Positions 1-6,547 of a DNA stretch of 17,861 bases are shown piece after piece. The notes beneath the pieces were generated by a model, which did no database searches, had not been told where the DNA came from, and worked only from the letters and a program-made list of their open reading frames with translations. Made by a program: the position numbers and the translations under genes. Origin of the DNA: JBDZVM01 sp040255675 (GTDB taxonomy: Bacteria > Actinomycetota > Actinomycetes > Acidothermales > Acidothermaceae); contig JBDZVM010000060.1 of the NCBI GenBank assembly GCA_040255675.1, forward strand, positions 1 to 17,861, given 5' to 3'. Within the stretch, counting starts at the first letter, position 1; every line of letters begins with the position of its first letter.

Positions 1-1421
1 ATGTCGAAGTAGAGCTCGAACTCGTGCGGGTGCGGGCGCAGCCGGATCGAGTCGACTTCCTTGGTGCGCTTGTACTCGATCCAGGTGTCGATGAGGTCTG
101 GCGTGAAGACGCCTCCCTCGAGCAGGTAGTCCTGGTCGGCCTCGAGCGCGTCGAGCACCTCAGGCAGCGACCCGGGAACCTGCGGCACGTTCGCGTGCTC
201 CTCGGGCGGCAGTTCGTAGAGGTCTTTGTCGATCGGCTCGGCCGGCTCGATCTTGTTGCGGATGCCGTCGACGCCCGCCATCAGCATCGCGGAGAACGCG
301 AGATACGGGTTGGACGACGGGTCGGGCACCCGGAACTCGAGTCGCTTCGCCTTGGGGTTCGTGCCGGTGATGGGGATGCGGATGCACGCCGAGCGGTTGC
401 GCTGGCTGTACACCAGGTTCACCGGTGCCTCGAAGCCGGGCACCAGCCGGTGGTAGCTGTTCAACGTCGGGTTGGTAAAGGCCAGCAGCGACGGCGCGTG
501 CTTGAGTAAGCCGCCGATGTAGTAGCGGGCGAGATCGGAAAGACCGGCATAGCCGAGCTCGTCGTAGAAGAGCGGGGCGCCGTCCTTCCACAAGCTTTGG
601 TGGCAGTGCATTCCTGAACCGTTGTCGCCGAAAATCGGTTTGGGCATGAAGGTGGCGGTTTTGCCGTTCTTCCACGCCACATTCTTGATGATGTATTTGA
701 ACAGCATCAACTCGTCAGCTGCTTTGAGCAACGTGTTGAACTTGTAGTTGATTTCGGCTTGGCCGGCGGTGCCGACCTCGTGGTGCTGGCGTTCGACAAG
801 CAGGCCGCTCTCGATGAGGGCGCGGGTCATTTCGGCGCGCAGGTCGGCGAAGTGGTCGACCGGCGAAACCGGGAAGTAGCCGCCCTTGTAACGCACCTTG
901 TAGCCGCGGTTGCCGCCTTCTTCGACGCGGCCGGTGTTCCAGGCGCCCGCGATCGAATCGATGTGGTAGTAGCTTTCGTGCGAGTTGGTTTCGAACCGGA
1001 CGTCGTCGAAGACGTAAAACTCAGCTTCCGGGCCGAAAAACGCGGTGTCGGCGATACCCGTGCTGGCGAGGTACGTCTCTGCCTTCTTGGCGACGTTGCG
1101 CGGGTCGCGGCTGTAGGCCTCGCCCGTCAGCGGGTCGTGAATAAAGAACGTGAGGTTTAGCGTTTTCTCGGCCCTGAAGGGGTCGACGACTGCCGTCGAA
1201 GGGTCGGGCAAGAGCAACATGTCGGACTCGTGAATCGCCTGGAACCCGCGAATCGACGAGCCGTCGAAGCCGAGGCCGTCGGTGAACACGGACGCGTCGA
1301 ACGATTCGGCGGGCACCGTGAAGTGCTGCATGATGCCGGGTAGGTCGCAAAATCGTACGTCGACCGACTTCACATCATTGTCGCGGATGAACGCCAGGAC
1401 GTCGTCGGCGCTCGTGAACAT
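1..1421 (-). CDS. glnA: Type I glutamine synthetase (3' end cut by window edge)
   Basis: Cytoplasmic dodecameric enzyme that makes glutamine from glutamate, ammonia and ATP, the main route of ammonium assimilation. 473 residues are visible; the frame runs off the window at HEFELYFD, so probably only about one residue and the stop are missing (M. tuberculosis GlnA1 has 478 aa). Seen: beta-grasp signature DVRFCDLPGIMQHF (21-34), GFDGSS loop (51-56), metal-site motif EAEFYVFD (132-139), HHEVGTAGQAEIN (213-225), ATP-site FGDNGSGMHCHQS (264-276), and KDLYELPPEE (399-408), whose Tyr402 is the adenylylation site of the GSI-beta class. The ATG start at 1421 is fixed by a perfect AGGAGG six bases upstream and by homology. 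It diverges from the RDD gene, with a GlnR-like operator between them. Expected controls are therefore GlnR transcriptional control and adenylylation of the protein. Confidence 0.97.
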   Translation of the reverse strand, partial: MFTSADDVLAFIRDNDVKSVDVRFCDLPGIMQHFTVPAESFDASVFTDGLGFDGSSIRGFQAIHESDMLLLPDPSTAVVDPFRAEKTLNLTFFIHDPLTGEAYSRDPRNVAKKAETYLASTGIADTAFFGPEAEFYVFDDVRFETNSHESYYHIDSIAGAWNTGRVEEGGNRGYKVRYKGGYFPVSPVDHFADLRAEMTRALIESGLLVERQHHEVGTAGQAEINYKFNTLLKAADELMLFKYIIKNVAWKNGKTATFMPKPIFGDNGSGMHCHQSLWKDGAPLFYDELGYAGLSDLARYYIGGLLKHAPSLLAFTNPTLNSYHRLVPGFEAPVNLVYSQRNRSACIRIPITGTNPKAKRLEFRVPDPSSNPYLAFSAMLMAGVDGIRNKIEPAEPIDKDLYELPPEEHANVPQVPGSLPEVLDALEADQDYLLEGGVFTPDLIDTWIEYKRTKEVDSIRLRPHPHEFELYFD

Positions 1422-1427
1422 GTATAG

Positions 1428-1433
1428 CCTCCT
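1428..1433 (-). promoter_or_regulatory. Shine-Dalgarno site of glnA
   Basis: A perfect AGGAGG lies six bases before the glnA ATG and decides the start codon. It contrasts with several neighbouring genes that have no ribosome-binding site at all. Confidence 0.85.
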
Positions 1434-1482
1434 GTGCACTGTGGGTCTGCCATGGACTTGGCGGGGACTGGCACCAGCGAGA

Positions 1483-1488
1483 ACAGTA
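1483..1488 (-). promoter_or_regulatory. Candidate -10 element of glnA
   Basis: TACTGT fits the actinobacterial -10 pattern TAnnnT. It lies between the GlnR-like operator and the Shine-Dalgarno site and predicts a leader of roughly 55 nt. The operator would then overlap or abut the -35 position, a usual arrangement for an activator. No -35 hexamer is recognisable, so this rests on position and a short motif only. Confidence 0.35.
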
Positions 1489-1498
1489 GACGGTCGCG

Positions 1499-1536
1499 AT
1501 TTCTCGCGCGTATCCCGGATGTTTCCTGCGCGTTAC
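1499..1536 (-). promoter_or_regulatory. GlnR-type operator upstream of glnA
   Basis: Reading toward glnA, four 5-mers stand at exact 11-bp steps: GTAAC (1536-1532), GAAAC (1525-1521), GATAC (1514-1510) and GAAAT (1503-1499), each separated by 6 bp. This matches the published actinobacterial GlnR consensus of alternating GTnAC and GAAAC half-sites with n6 spacers; GATAC deviates at its second base and GAAAT at its last. GlnR is an OmpR-family regulator that controls glnA, amtB and glnII under nitrogen limitation. The 77-bp distance to the start codon suits activator binding just upstream of the promoter. No glnR gene lies in this window. Confidence 0.82.
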
Positions 1537-1580
1537 AGTGCCCGCCGAGGTAGCTGGGCCGAGGCAACTGCCAAGGCAGC

Positions 1581-1586
1581 TAGGGT
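1581..1586 (+). promoter_or_regulatory. Candidate -10 element of a leaderless RDD transcript
   Basis: TAGGGT (TAnnnT pattern) ends seven bases before the GTG at 1594, so transcription would begin at about the start codon. The same hexamer with the same spacing precedes the phosphodiesterase gene at 6316. Confidence 0.5.
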
Positions 1587-1593
1587 GTCAGGC

Positions 1594-2055
1594 GTGGGAA
1601 GGGTGACTGGCTCGTGGCTTGAAGGCCCGAACGCGACCGCCGGCGGTCAGCCGTATGCGGGTGCCCGGCTCGGCCTGCCAGCTAGTGGTCCGGGCTCGGT
1701 GGCGGGCTTTGGCCGACGGCTGGGAGCGTTGTTCATCGACTGGATCGTCTGCCTGCTCATTGCCTCCGCAATCGCGCGGCACTCGATGTTCAGCGCCGAG
1801 CAGCCGCTGAACCCAATGTGGCCGATCGTTGTGCTGGCGGTCGAGTACATCGTCTTGCTCAGCACGGTCGGTTCGACTGTCGGCATGCGCGTGCTGGGTA
1901 TCGGCGTGCGGCGCCTCGATGGAGGCCGGCTGAGCTTGCCGTGGGTCGCCGTCCGCACCGTGTTGTTGTTGCTCGTCATTCCCGCCGTCGTGTACGACCG
2001 CGATCAGCGCGGTTTGCACGACAAGGCGGCGGCCGCGATCGCCGTCAGGATCTAG
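1594..2055 (+). CDS. RDD family small membrane protein
   Basis: A 153-residue integral membrane protein of unknown biochemical role. Seen: a short Gly/Pro-rich N-terminus, then GRRLGALFIDW (40-50) with the family Arg and Asp opening the first membrane helix (about 44-61), further helices at about 76-93 and 118-134, and the C-terminal RDD signature YDRDQRGLHDK (134-144). An RDD gene lies between the DUF4191 gene and glnA in mycobacteria too (Rv2219A). I chose GTG 1594 because TAGGGT ends seven bases upstream, suggesting a leaderless message; GTG 1603 in the same frame is an alternative. It converges with the DUF4191 gene, six bases separating the stop codons. Some RDD proteins are proposed transporters, but nothing here shows that. 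Confidence 0.85.
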   Translation: MGRVTGSWLEGPNATAGGQPYAGARLGLPASGPGSVAGFGRRLGALFIDWIVCLLIASAIARHSMFSAEQPLNPMWPIVVLAVEYIVLLSTVGSTVGMRVLGIGVRRLDGGRLSLPWVAVRTVLLLLVIPAVVYDRDQRGLHDKAAAAIAVRI

Positions 2056-2061
2056 CGGCGG

Positions 2062-2763
2062 CTAACGCGGAGGCCGCATGCCCTTCGGCATTCCTTTGGG
2101 AATCCGCACGCCCTTGGGCAGCGGGCCCTTCGGCAACGGCACGTTCATCGCGCCGAGGGCGCGCATGCGACCCTCGATCTGGTCGACCGTGGCGCCCTTG
2201 AACGTGCGCGGGAGTTTCGTCAACTTGCGCTCGAGCTTGCCAAGCGGCACCTGTCCCGGTTCGCGACCGACGAGCAAGACGGTTACCGGCGTGCCGGCGG
2301 CGACGCGCGCCACTCGCTTTTGCTGATCGGCGATGAGCGGGTTGAGCCGCTCGGTCTCGCCTTCGCCGATCAGGATCACGCCAGGCTTACCAACGACGCG
2401 GTGGACGACGTCGCCGGTGCGGTTGACCGCCACGTTCGGCGTCAACCGCCAGTCGCCGCGCAGGCTGCTCACGACGGCGGCCGCCGCGCCGGGCTGGCCC
2501 TCGATTTCGGCGTACATGGCGGCGCGGGCTCGCCGTCCGAAAATGATGAAAGCGGCGAGGACGGCGCAGAGCACGCCCGAGATGGTGAACGTGATCTGGC
2601 TTTTGGTGACGAATCCGACCAGTTCGAAGACGGCGAGCGTAATGACGAACGCGAGCAGCATCGCCGGGACGAGACGGTTGTCGCGTTGCCGGGTGATCCG
2701 GAACGCCTCGATGAGCTGCTTGGTGCGCTTCGGAGCTGAGGGATCCTTCGGTTGCTTGGCCAT
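2062..2763 (-). CDS. DUF4191 family membrane protein
   Basis: 233 residues, unknown function, typical of actinobacteria, where it follows lipA (Rv2219 in M. tuberculosis). Seen: a basic N-terminus MAKQPKDPSAPKRTKQ, two membrane helices at about 31-51 and 57-75, a soluble domain with WRLTPNVAVNRTGDVVHRVVGKPGVILIGEG, and a tail in which the unit PKG recurs four times before the stop. The start is the ATG at 2763, eight bases after the lipA stop, so the two are surely co-transcribed. No clear Shine-Dalgarno site is visible, which suggests coupling to lipA. The open frame continues upstream through lipA, but those residues do not resemble the family. A link to lipoate metabolism is suggested only by the conserved position. 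Confidence 0.88.
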   Translation of the reverse strand: MAKQPKDPSAPKRTKQLIEAFRITRQRDNRLVPAMLLAFVITLAVFELVGFVTKSQITFTISGVLCAVLAAFIIFGRRARAAMYAEIEGQPGAAAAVVSSLRGDWRLTPNVAVNRTGDVVHRVVGKPGVILIGEGETERLNPLIADQQKRVARVAAGTPVTVLLVGREPGQVPLGKLERKLTKLPRTFKGATVDQIEGRMRALGAMNVPLPKGPLPKGVRIPKGMPKGMRPPR

Positions 2764-2771
2764 GATGTGGT

Positions 2772-3716
2772 TCAGGATACGGGTCGGGTCGCCGCGCGAT
2801 TTGCCAGTGCCTCGCGGTAGAGGCGGCCGGCCCGATACGACGAGCGAACGAGCGGACCCGACATCACGCCAGAAAAGCCGAGGGATCGGGCCTCTTCTGC
2901 CAGCTCGTCGAACTCTGCGGGCTCGACCCAGCGCTCGACCGGGTGATGGCGTATCGACGGCCGCAAATACTGAGTGATCGTGATCAGCTCGCAGCCGACG
3001 CCGCGCAAATCCGCCAGCGATCCGCTGATCTCGGCGCGTTCCTCGCCGAGGCCGAGAATCAGATTCGACTTGGTGACCAGCCCGTACTCGCGGGCCAGCC
3101 GCAAGACCTCGAGTGAGCGGTCGTAGCGGAAGCCCGGCCGGATCGACTTGAAGATGCGAGGCACGGTCTCGATGTTGTGGGCGAACACCTCGGGCGCGGA
3201 GTCGAACACCTCGGCGAGCAAGTCGGGTTTGGCGTGAAAGTCGGGCGTGAGCAGCTCGACGCCGCATCCGGCGATCGCCGTGTGAATCTCGCGGACAGTC
3301 TGCGCGTACAGCCAGGCGCCTTCGTCGTCGAGGTCGTCGCGCGTGACACCGGTGACGGTGGCGTAGCGAAGGCCCATCGTGCGCACGGACTCGGCGACGC
3401 GGCGCGGTTCGTCGCGGTCGAGCGGTTGGGGCCGGCCGCTGTCGATCTGGCAGAACGAGCAGTTGCGGCTGCAGGTCGCGCCGCCGATGAGGAAGGTCGC
3501 CTCGCGGTCTTCCCAGCATTCGAAGATGTTCGGGCAGCCTGCCTCTTCGCACACGGTGTGCAGGCCCTCGCGTCGCACCAGGTCTTTCAGCTCGGTGTAG
3601 GCGGGGCCCATGTGAGCGCGAGTCTTGATCCAGCCCGGCTTCTTTTCGATAGGAACTTCGGCGTTGCGCGCTTCGACGCGAAGGAGCTTGCGCCCATCAG
3701 GGGCGAGAGCGGTCAT
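2772..3716 (-). CDS. lipA: Lipoyl synthase, radical SAM enzyme
   Basis: A 314-residue cytoplasmic enzyme that inserts two sulfur atoms into the octanoyl group on lipoyl domains, completing lipoate on E2 and GcvH proteins. Seen: auxiliary-cluster cysteines C56, C61 and C67 (CEEAGCPNIFEC), radical-SAM cluster CSRNCSFC with C82, C86 and C89, and the C-terminal RSSYRAG (291-297), which provides the serine ligand of the auxiliary cluster. Length and all motifs are normal. The ATG start at 3716 lies nine bases after the lipB stop. It is the second gene of a lipB–lipA–DUF4191 operon and acts directly after LipB. A substrate protein, DlaT, is encoded about 8 kb away on the same strand. Confidence 0.97.
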   Translation of the reverse strand: MTALAPDGRKLLRVEARNAEVPIEKKPGWIKTRAHMGPAYTELKDLVRREGLHTVCEEAGCPNIFECWEDREATFLIGGATCSRNCSFCQIDSGRPQPLDRDEPRRVAESVRTMGLRYATVTGVTRDDLDDEGAWLYAQTVREIHTAIAGCGVELLTPDFHAKPDLLAEVFDSAPEVFAHNIETVPRIFKSIRPGFRYDRSLEVLRLAREYGLVTKSNLILGLGEERAEISGSLADLRGVGCELITITQYLRPSIRHHPVERWVEPAEFDELAEEARSLGFSGVMSGPLVRSSYRAGRLYREALANRAATRPVS

Positions 3717-3725
3717 GCCACCAGG

Positions 3726-4382
3726 TTACGCGGGGACGGCGGGCGCGCGGCGCGGGACGGCAGTGGCGAGCGCGGCGCCGATGTGTTGTTCGACCAGCGG
3801 CGTGATCTCGCTCACGGTGACGTCGCGGTCGAGCTCCAGCGAGAGCGACGTGACATCGGCGTCGTCGATGCCACACGGCACGATGCGCCCGAACCACGAC
3901 AGGTCGGGATCGCAGTTGAGCGCGAACCCGTGCATGGTGGTGCATCTCGAGATCCGGACGCCGATTGCGGCGATCTTTCGCGCCGGCCCGTCGTTTCGCG
4001 GCGGCACCCAGACGCCGGATCGACCGGCGATCTGGATCGCGTCGACGCCGAGCTCGGCGCACACGGCGATGAGGCCTTGTTCGATGCGCCGCACGTGGCC
4101 GACGGCGTCGACGGGCATCGGCAACTTCACGATCGGGTAGCCGACGAGCTGCCCCGGGCCGTGCCAGGTGATGCGGCCGCCGCGGTCGACCTCGACCACC
4201 GGCGTGCCGTCGACCGGCCGTTCCCAGTCTTGCGTGCGCCGGCCGGCCGTGAAAACCGGTGGATGTTCGAGAAGTAGGCAGGTGTCGGGTATCTCGTCCG
4301 CGACCCGCGCCGCATGCACTTCGCGCTGGTAGTCCCATGCCTCTTCGTAGGGAACGAGGCCCTTCTTCTCGAACAAAATCAC
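3726..4382 (-). CDS. lipB: Octanoyl-[ACP]:protein octanoyltransferase
   Basis: A 218-residue enzyme that transfers octanoate from acyl carrier protein to the lysine of lipoyl domains, the first step of de novo lipoate attachment. Seen: RGGRITWHGPGQLVGYPI (68-85), the catalytic lysine K136 in ARKIAAIGVR, and the catalytic cysteine C170 in VPCGIDD, corresponding to Lys142 and Cys176 in M. tuberculosis. The start GTG 4382 is the only standard start in frame near the homologous N-terminus. TATTGT ends seven bases before it, so the mRNA may be leaderless. It diverges from the small membrane gene at 4464 and heads the lipoate operon. The codons just upstream would read HVIVVD, which would fit an N-terminal strand, but they contain no start codon. 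Confidence 0.95.
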   Translation of the reverse strand: MILFEKKGLVPYEEAWDYQREVHAARVADEIPDTCLLLEHPPVFTAGRRTQDWERPVDGTPVVEVDRGGRITWHGPGQLVGYPIVKLPMPVDAVGHVRRIEQGLIAVCAELGVDAIQIAGRSGVWVPPRNDGPARKIAAIGVRISRCTTMHGFALNCDPDLSWFGRIVPCGIDDADVTSLSLELDRDVTVSEITPLVEQHIGAALATAVPRRAPAVPA

Positions 4383-4389
4383 GTCTACG

Positions 4390-4395
4390 ACAATA
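4390..4395 (-). promoter_or_regulatory. Candidate -10 element of lipB
   Basis: TATTGT on the minus strand, with seven bases between it and the GTG start, is consistent with a leaderless lipB–lipA–DUF4191 message. No -35 consensus is seen. Confidence 0.45.
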
Positions 4396-4412
4396 ACGTG
4401 CTCGCGATGCCC

Positions 4413-4418
4413 TAAAGT
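4413..4418 (+). promoter_or_regulatory. Candidate -10 element for the small membrane protein/hydrolase pair
   Basis: TAAAGT fits TAnnnT and would give a leader of about 40 nt ahead of the GGGAGG ribosome-binding site at 4454-4459. Its -35 position would fall on the lipB -10 element, so the two divergent promoters would share DNA. The support is motif only. Confidence 0.25.
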
Positions 4419-4463
4419 GCCGCCGAGCCCTGATCGGGGGGCGGCGACGAGGCGGGAGGCCCA

Positions 4464-4691
4464 GTGAGTGACATTGACCGCGATGACGGTGGCGGCGAGG
4501 TCTACCGGGAGGGCCCGGCCGAAGCCGCCGCGTACGTCGTCACTGCCTTGCTGATCATCGGGCTCGGCATTGGGCTTGGTGCCGTCGTGCTCAACTGGAT
4601 CGTCGGGCCGGGGCTCGCGATCGTCTTCGTGGTCGTGCTCACGCCGTTGTGCCGGCGGGCGTACGCGCGGTGGAACGGACGGCGCTCATGA
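4464..4691 (+). CDS. Small hydrophobic membrane protein, unknown function
   Basis: 75 residues that I do not recognise. An acidic N-terminus (MSDIDRDDGGGEVYREGPAE) is followed by two closely spaced hydrophobic stretches, about 21-45 and 47-62, and a basic end (CRRAYARWNGRRS), so a two-helix hairpin with both ends in the cytoplasm is likely. The GTG start at 4464 has GGGAGG four bases upstream. Its stop overlaps the start of the next gene in the sequence ATGA (4688-4691), so translation of the two is coupled, and a partner or helper role for the hydrolase is a reasonable inference. The frame is coherent and high-GC throughout. Confidence 0.72.
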   Translation: MSDIDRDDGGGEVYREGPAEAAAYVVTALLIIGLGIGLGAVVLNWIVGPGLAIVFVVVLTPLCRRAYARWNGRRS

Positions 4692-5575
4692 GTTGGGCGG
4701 CGCACGAACTCGAAAGCTATTTCCTGCAAAAGCACACCAAGGTGCGAGTTTCGTACCTGGCCATCTTGCTTGGCTGCCTGGCTCCCGACCTGTTCACCAA
4801 AATGCCGGTCTACGGCTTGCACGTCGGCCCGATCGACTTTCGCCGCGTCGCGCATCCCTACGAATATCACCGGGGCTGGCCCGGCGTCGGGTTCACCCAT
4901 TCGTTGATGTGGGGAGTAGTGCTGTCATTGCTGGTGCTGTGGATTTTCCGCAGCCGCCAGTGGGCGTTGGGGTTGCTGATAGGGGAGTGGGCGCACGTCA
5001 TCACCGACTTCGGCGACAGCGTGGGCACGATGGCGCTGTTTCCGTTCACCACGCAGCACTACACCATCGGCATGTGGGCGTATGCCGCGCAGGAAGGCAA
5101 GTACGGCGACGCCGCCGCGTACTATTCGAGCTTGGGCGGCGTGTGGGATTTCTTCTGGTTGCTGATGGCGCTCACCGGATTCCGGGTATTGAGCAGCTCG
5201 TATTTCTTCCGCGTCGTCGTGCCGAGCGACCCGGTGTGGGGATGGTTAAGGCGTCGCTTTCATCTGCGGCCGATCACGATGCTCGCGATGTACCGGGCAT
5301 TTTTCATGTACGGGGGCTGCCGGATTTTCGCCTGGTTCATCTGGTCTCGCACGGTGAAGCACGCACCGCTCGACTGGTCATGGGGCGGGCCGTTTTGGGT
5401 CGACAAGGTGAAGTTGCCGCACGAAGCCTTGACGACGTATCTCGCCAACACGGCGATCGGCCTCGCCGGATTCGCGGTGTGCCTCTACCTCGTCTGGATT
5501 TTCCTCGGACGGCGATTGTGGCGGCGCGGCAAGGGATTACCGGTACTTGTCGACCTCGAGCGCGTCGAGGTATGA
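4688..5575 (+). CDS. YdjM-like membrane-bound metal-dependent hydrolase
   Basis: 295 residues, multi-pass membrane protein. Seen: an N-terminal HELESYFLQKHTKVR followed by GCLAPDLF (Pro-Asp motif), then FTHSL within GVGFTHSLMWG, and GEWAHVITDFGD. This spaced His/Asp pattern resembles the YdjM/DUF457 family of inner-membrane proteins annotated as metal-dependent hydrolases, whose substrates are mostly unknown. Hydrophobic helices include about 72-86, 95-108, 152-166 and a C-terminal one at about 257-276. The ATG at 4688 overlaps the stop of the upstream gene, giving a two-gene operon. The C-terminal half (FRVVVPSDPVWGWLRRRFHLRP onward) is less familiar. Catalytic activity is inferred from the His/Asp pattern only. 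It converges with the phosphodiesterase gene, 15 bases apart. Confidence 0.75.
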   Translation: MSWAAHELESYFLQKHTKVRVSYLAILLGCLAPDLFTKMPVYGLHVGPIDFRRVAHPYEYHRGWPGVGFTHSLMWGVVLSLLVLWIFRSRQWALGLLIGEWAHVITDFGDSVGTMALFPFTTQHYTIGMWAYAAQEGKYGDAAAYYSSLGGVWDFFWLLMALTGFRVLSSSYFFRVVVPSDPVWGWLRRRFHLRPITMLAMYRAFFMYGGCRIFAWFIWSRTVKHAPLDWSWGGPFWVDKVKLPHEALTTYLANTAIGLAGFAVCLYLVWIFLGRRLWRRGKGLPVLVDLERVEV

Positions 5576-5590
5576 CGCCTCGATCGCGGC

Positions 5591-6316
5591 CTAACCGCCG
5601 ACGAGTTGTCTCGCTTGTCTCGGCCAATCGGTTATCAGCGCGTCGACCCCTGCTTCGAGCATCGCCGGTTGCGTTTCTGCCGATTGCACCCAGGCGTACA
5701 CCTCGAGCCCGAGGTGATGCGCGCGCGCCACGACGGCGGCGTCGACAAATCGTTCGTGAATGCTGACGGCGTTCGCACGCAGCGCCGCGCTGTCGGCGAG
5801 ATATTTGTACGCGCCACCCCGGCGAAGGTCGTCGCGCAGTAGCGCACGGCGCACGTTCGGGGCTCGGCGCGTCGCGAGGTCGACGGCGCGCGGGTCACGG
5901 CACCACAACATCGTGCGATCGGCCAGCTTCGCGGCCAGGACGACGTCAATGCACCCGTTCATCGCTCGCGAATCTTTGATGTCGAACGCCATATCGAGGC
6001 CCGGCGGGAGGTTCTCGACCACCTGACCCAAGGTCGGCGGATGCCCACCGCGTCGTAAGACGAGCCCGGTGAAGGCCGCGGTTGACATGTAGCGCACCGG
6101 CCACAAGCTTTTCGGCGTCCGCCATGGATGTTTCATCGTGCGGCACGCGACGGCGTCGTGTAGCAGCACCGGTGTGCCGTCGCGGCTTTGCCGGACGTCG
6201 AACTCCACCGCGTCGGCACCGATGGTCGGTGCTAACCGGATTCCTTCGACGCTGTTCTCGGGCGCGTCGAGCGGGCACGTGCGATGCGCGATCACCAACG
6301 GCCGTCCAGAAGTCAC
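5591..6316 (-). CDS. Glycerophosphodiester phosphodiesterase family protein
   Basis: 241 residues. GDPD enzymes hydrolyse glycerophosphodiesters from phospholipid turnover to sn-glycerol 3-phosphate and an alcohol. Seen: the N-terminal strand VIAHRTCPLDAPENSVEG with H11, R12, E20 and N21, then GADAVEFDVRQSRDGTPVLLHD with E38, D40, H53 and D54 (metal and catalytic residues), FDIKD in the next strand, and a C-terminal GVDALITDWP. There is no signal peptide, so the protein is probably cytoplasmic. A longer open frame exists upstream, but GTG 6316 is chosen because homology begins there and TAGGGT ends seven bases before it, implying a leaderless message. The HRT in place of the usual HRG is a minor deviation. 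Confidence 0.88.
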   Translation of the reverse strand: MTSGRPLVIAHRTCPLDAPENSVEGIRLAPTIGADAVEFDVRQSRDGTPVLLHDAVACRTMKHPWRTPKSLWPVRYMSTAAFTGLVLRRGGHPPTLGQVVENLPPGLDMAFDIKDSRAMNGCIDVVLAAKLADRTMLWCRDPRAVDLATRRAPNVRRALLRDDLRRGGAYKYLADSAALRANAVSIHERFVDAAVVARAHHLGLEVYAWVQSAETQPAMLEAGVDALITDWPRQARQLVGG

Positions 6317-6323
6317 GCAATCG

Positions 6324-6329
6324 ACCCTA
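6324..6329 (-). promoter_or_regulatory. Candidate -10 element of the phosphodiesterase gene
   Basis: TAGGGT on the minus strand stands seven bases before the GTG start, the same hexamer and spacing as at the RDD gene. There is no Shine-Dalgarno site, so the transcript is probably leaderless. Confidence 0.5.
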
Positions 6330-6440
6330 AACGCTTGACGGGCGGCATACCCCGTCGAATCGTCGTCGCGGTGGCGGCGCCGCTCTCCAGCAAGCTGTGC
6401 GGTCCGCTGTCGCGTTCGGAACCACTCGGCAGGGCGATTT

Positions 6441-6464
6441 GGTGGCCCAGCCGGTTGGGCCGCC
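6441..6464. other. Strong inverted repeat in the divergent gap 6317-6547
   Basis: GGTGGCCCA (6441-6449) pairs with TGGGCCGCC (6456-6464) across a 6-base loop, giving nine pairs of which one is G-T. It lies in the 231-nt gap between the phosphodiesterase and kinase genes, about 100 bases before the kinase. No T-tract follows on either strand, so it is not a typical terminator; an operator or RNA hairpin is possible. I see no further gene in this gap. GATAAC at 6522-6527 could be part of a kinase promoter, but no matching -35 was found. Confidence 0.4.
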
Positions 6465-6547
6465 GTCCACAAACCGAAGCGATACACGAGCCGATTGGTG
6501 CCGGCGAATCCTGATCCTGTGGATAACGAACGCGCTCGCGTCGCCGA

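Noticed and set aside
1..1421. glnA as a pseudogene, since no complete open frame ends inside the window
   Set aside because: Translation from 1421 is open for all 473 codons with every motif intact; only the window edge hides the stop.
2764..3552. In-frame upstream extension of the DUF4191 gene
   Set aside because: The extension lies inside lipA in another frame, is Arg-rich noise, and the family begins at MAKQPKD.
3177..4277. 366-residue plus-strand open frame across lipA and lipB
   Set aside because: It is antisense to genes with intact catalytic motifs and itself shows no recognisable domain.
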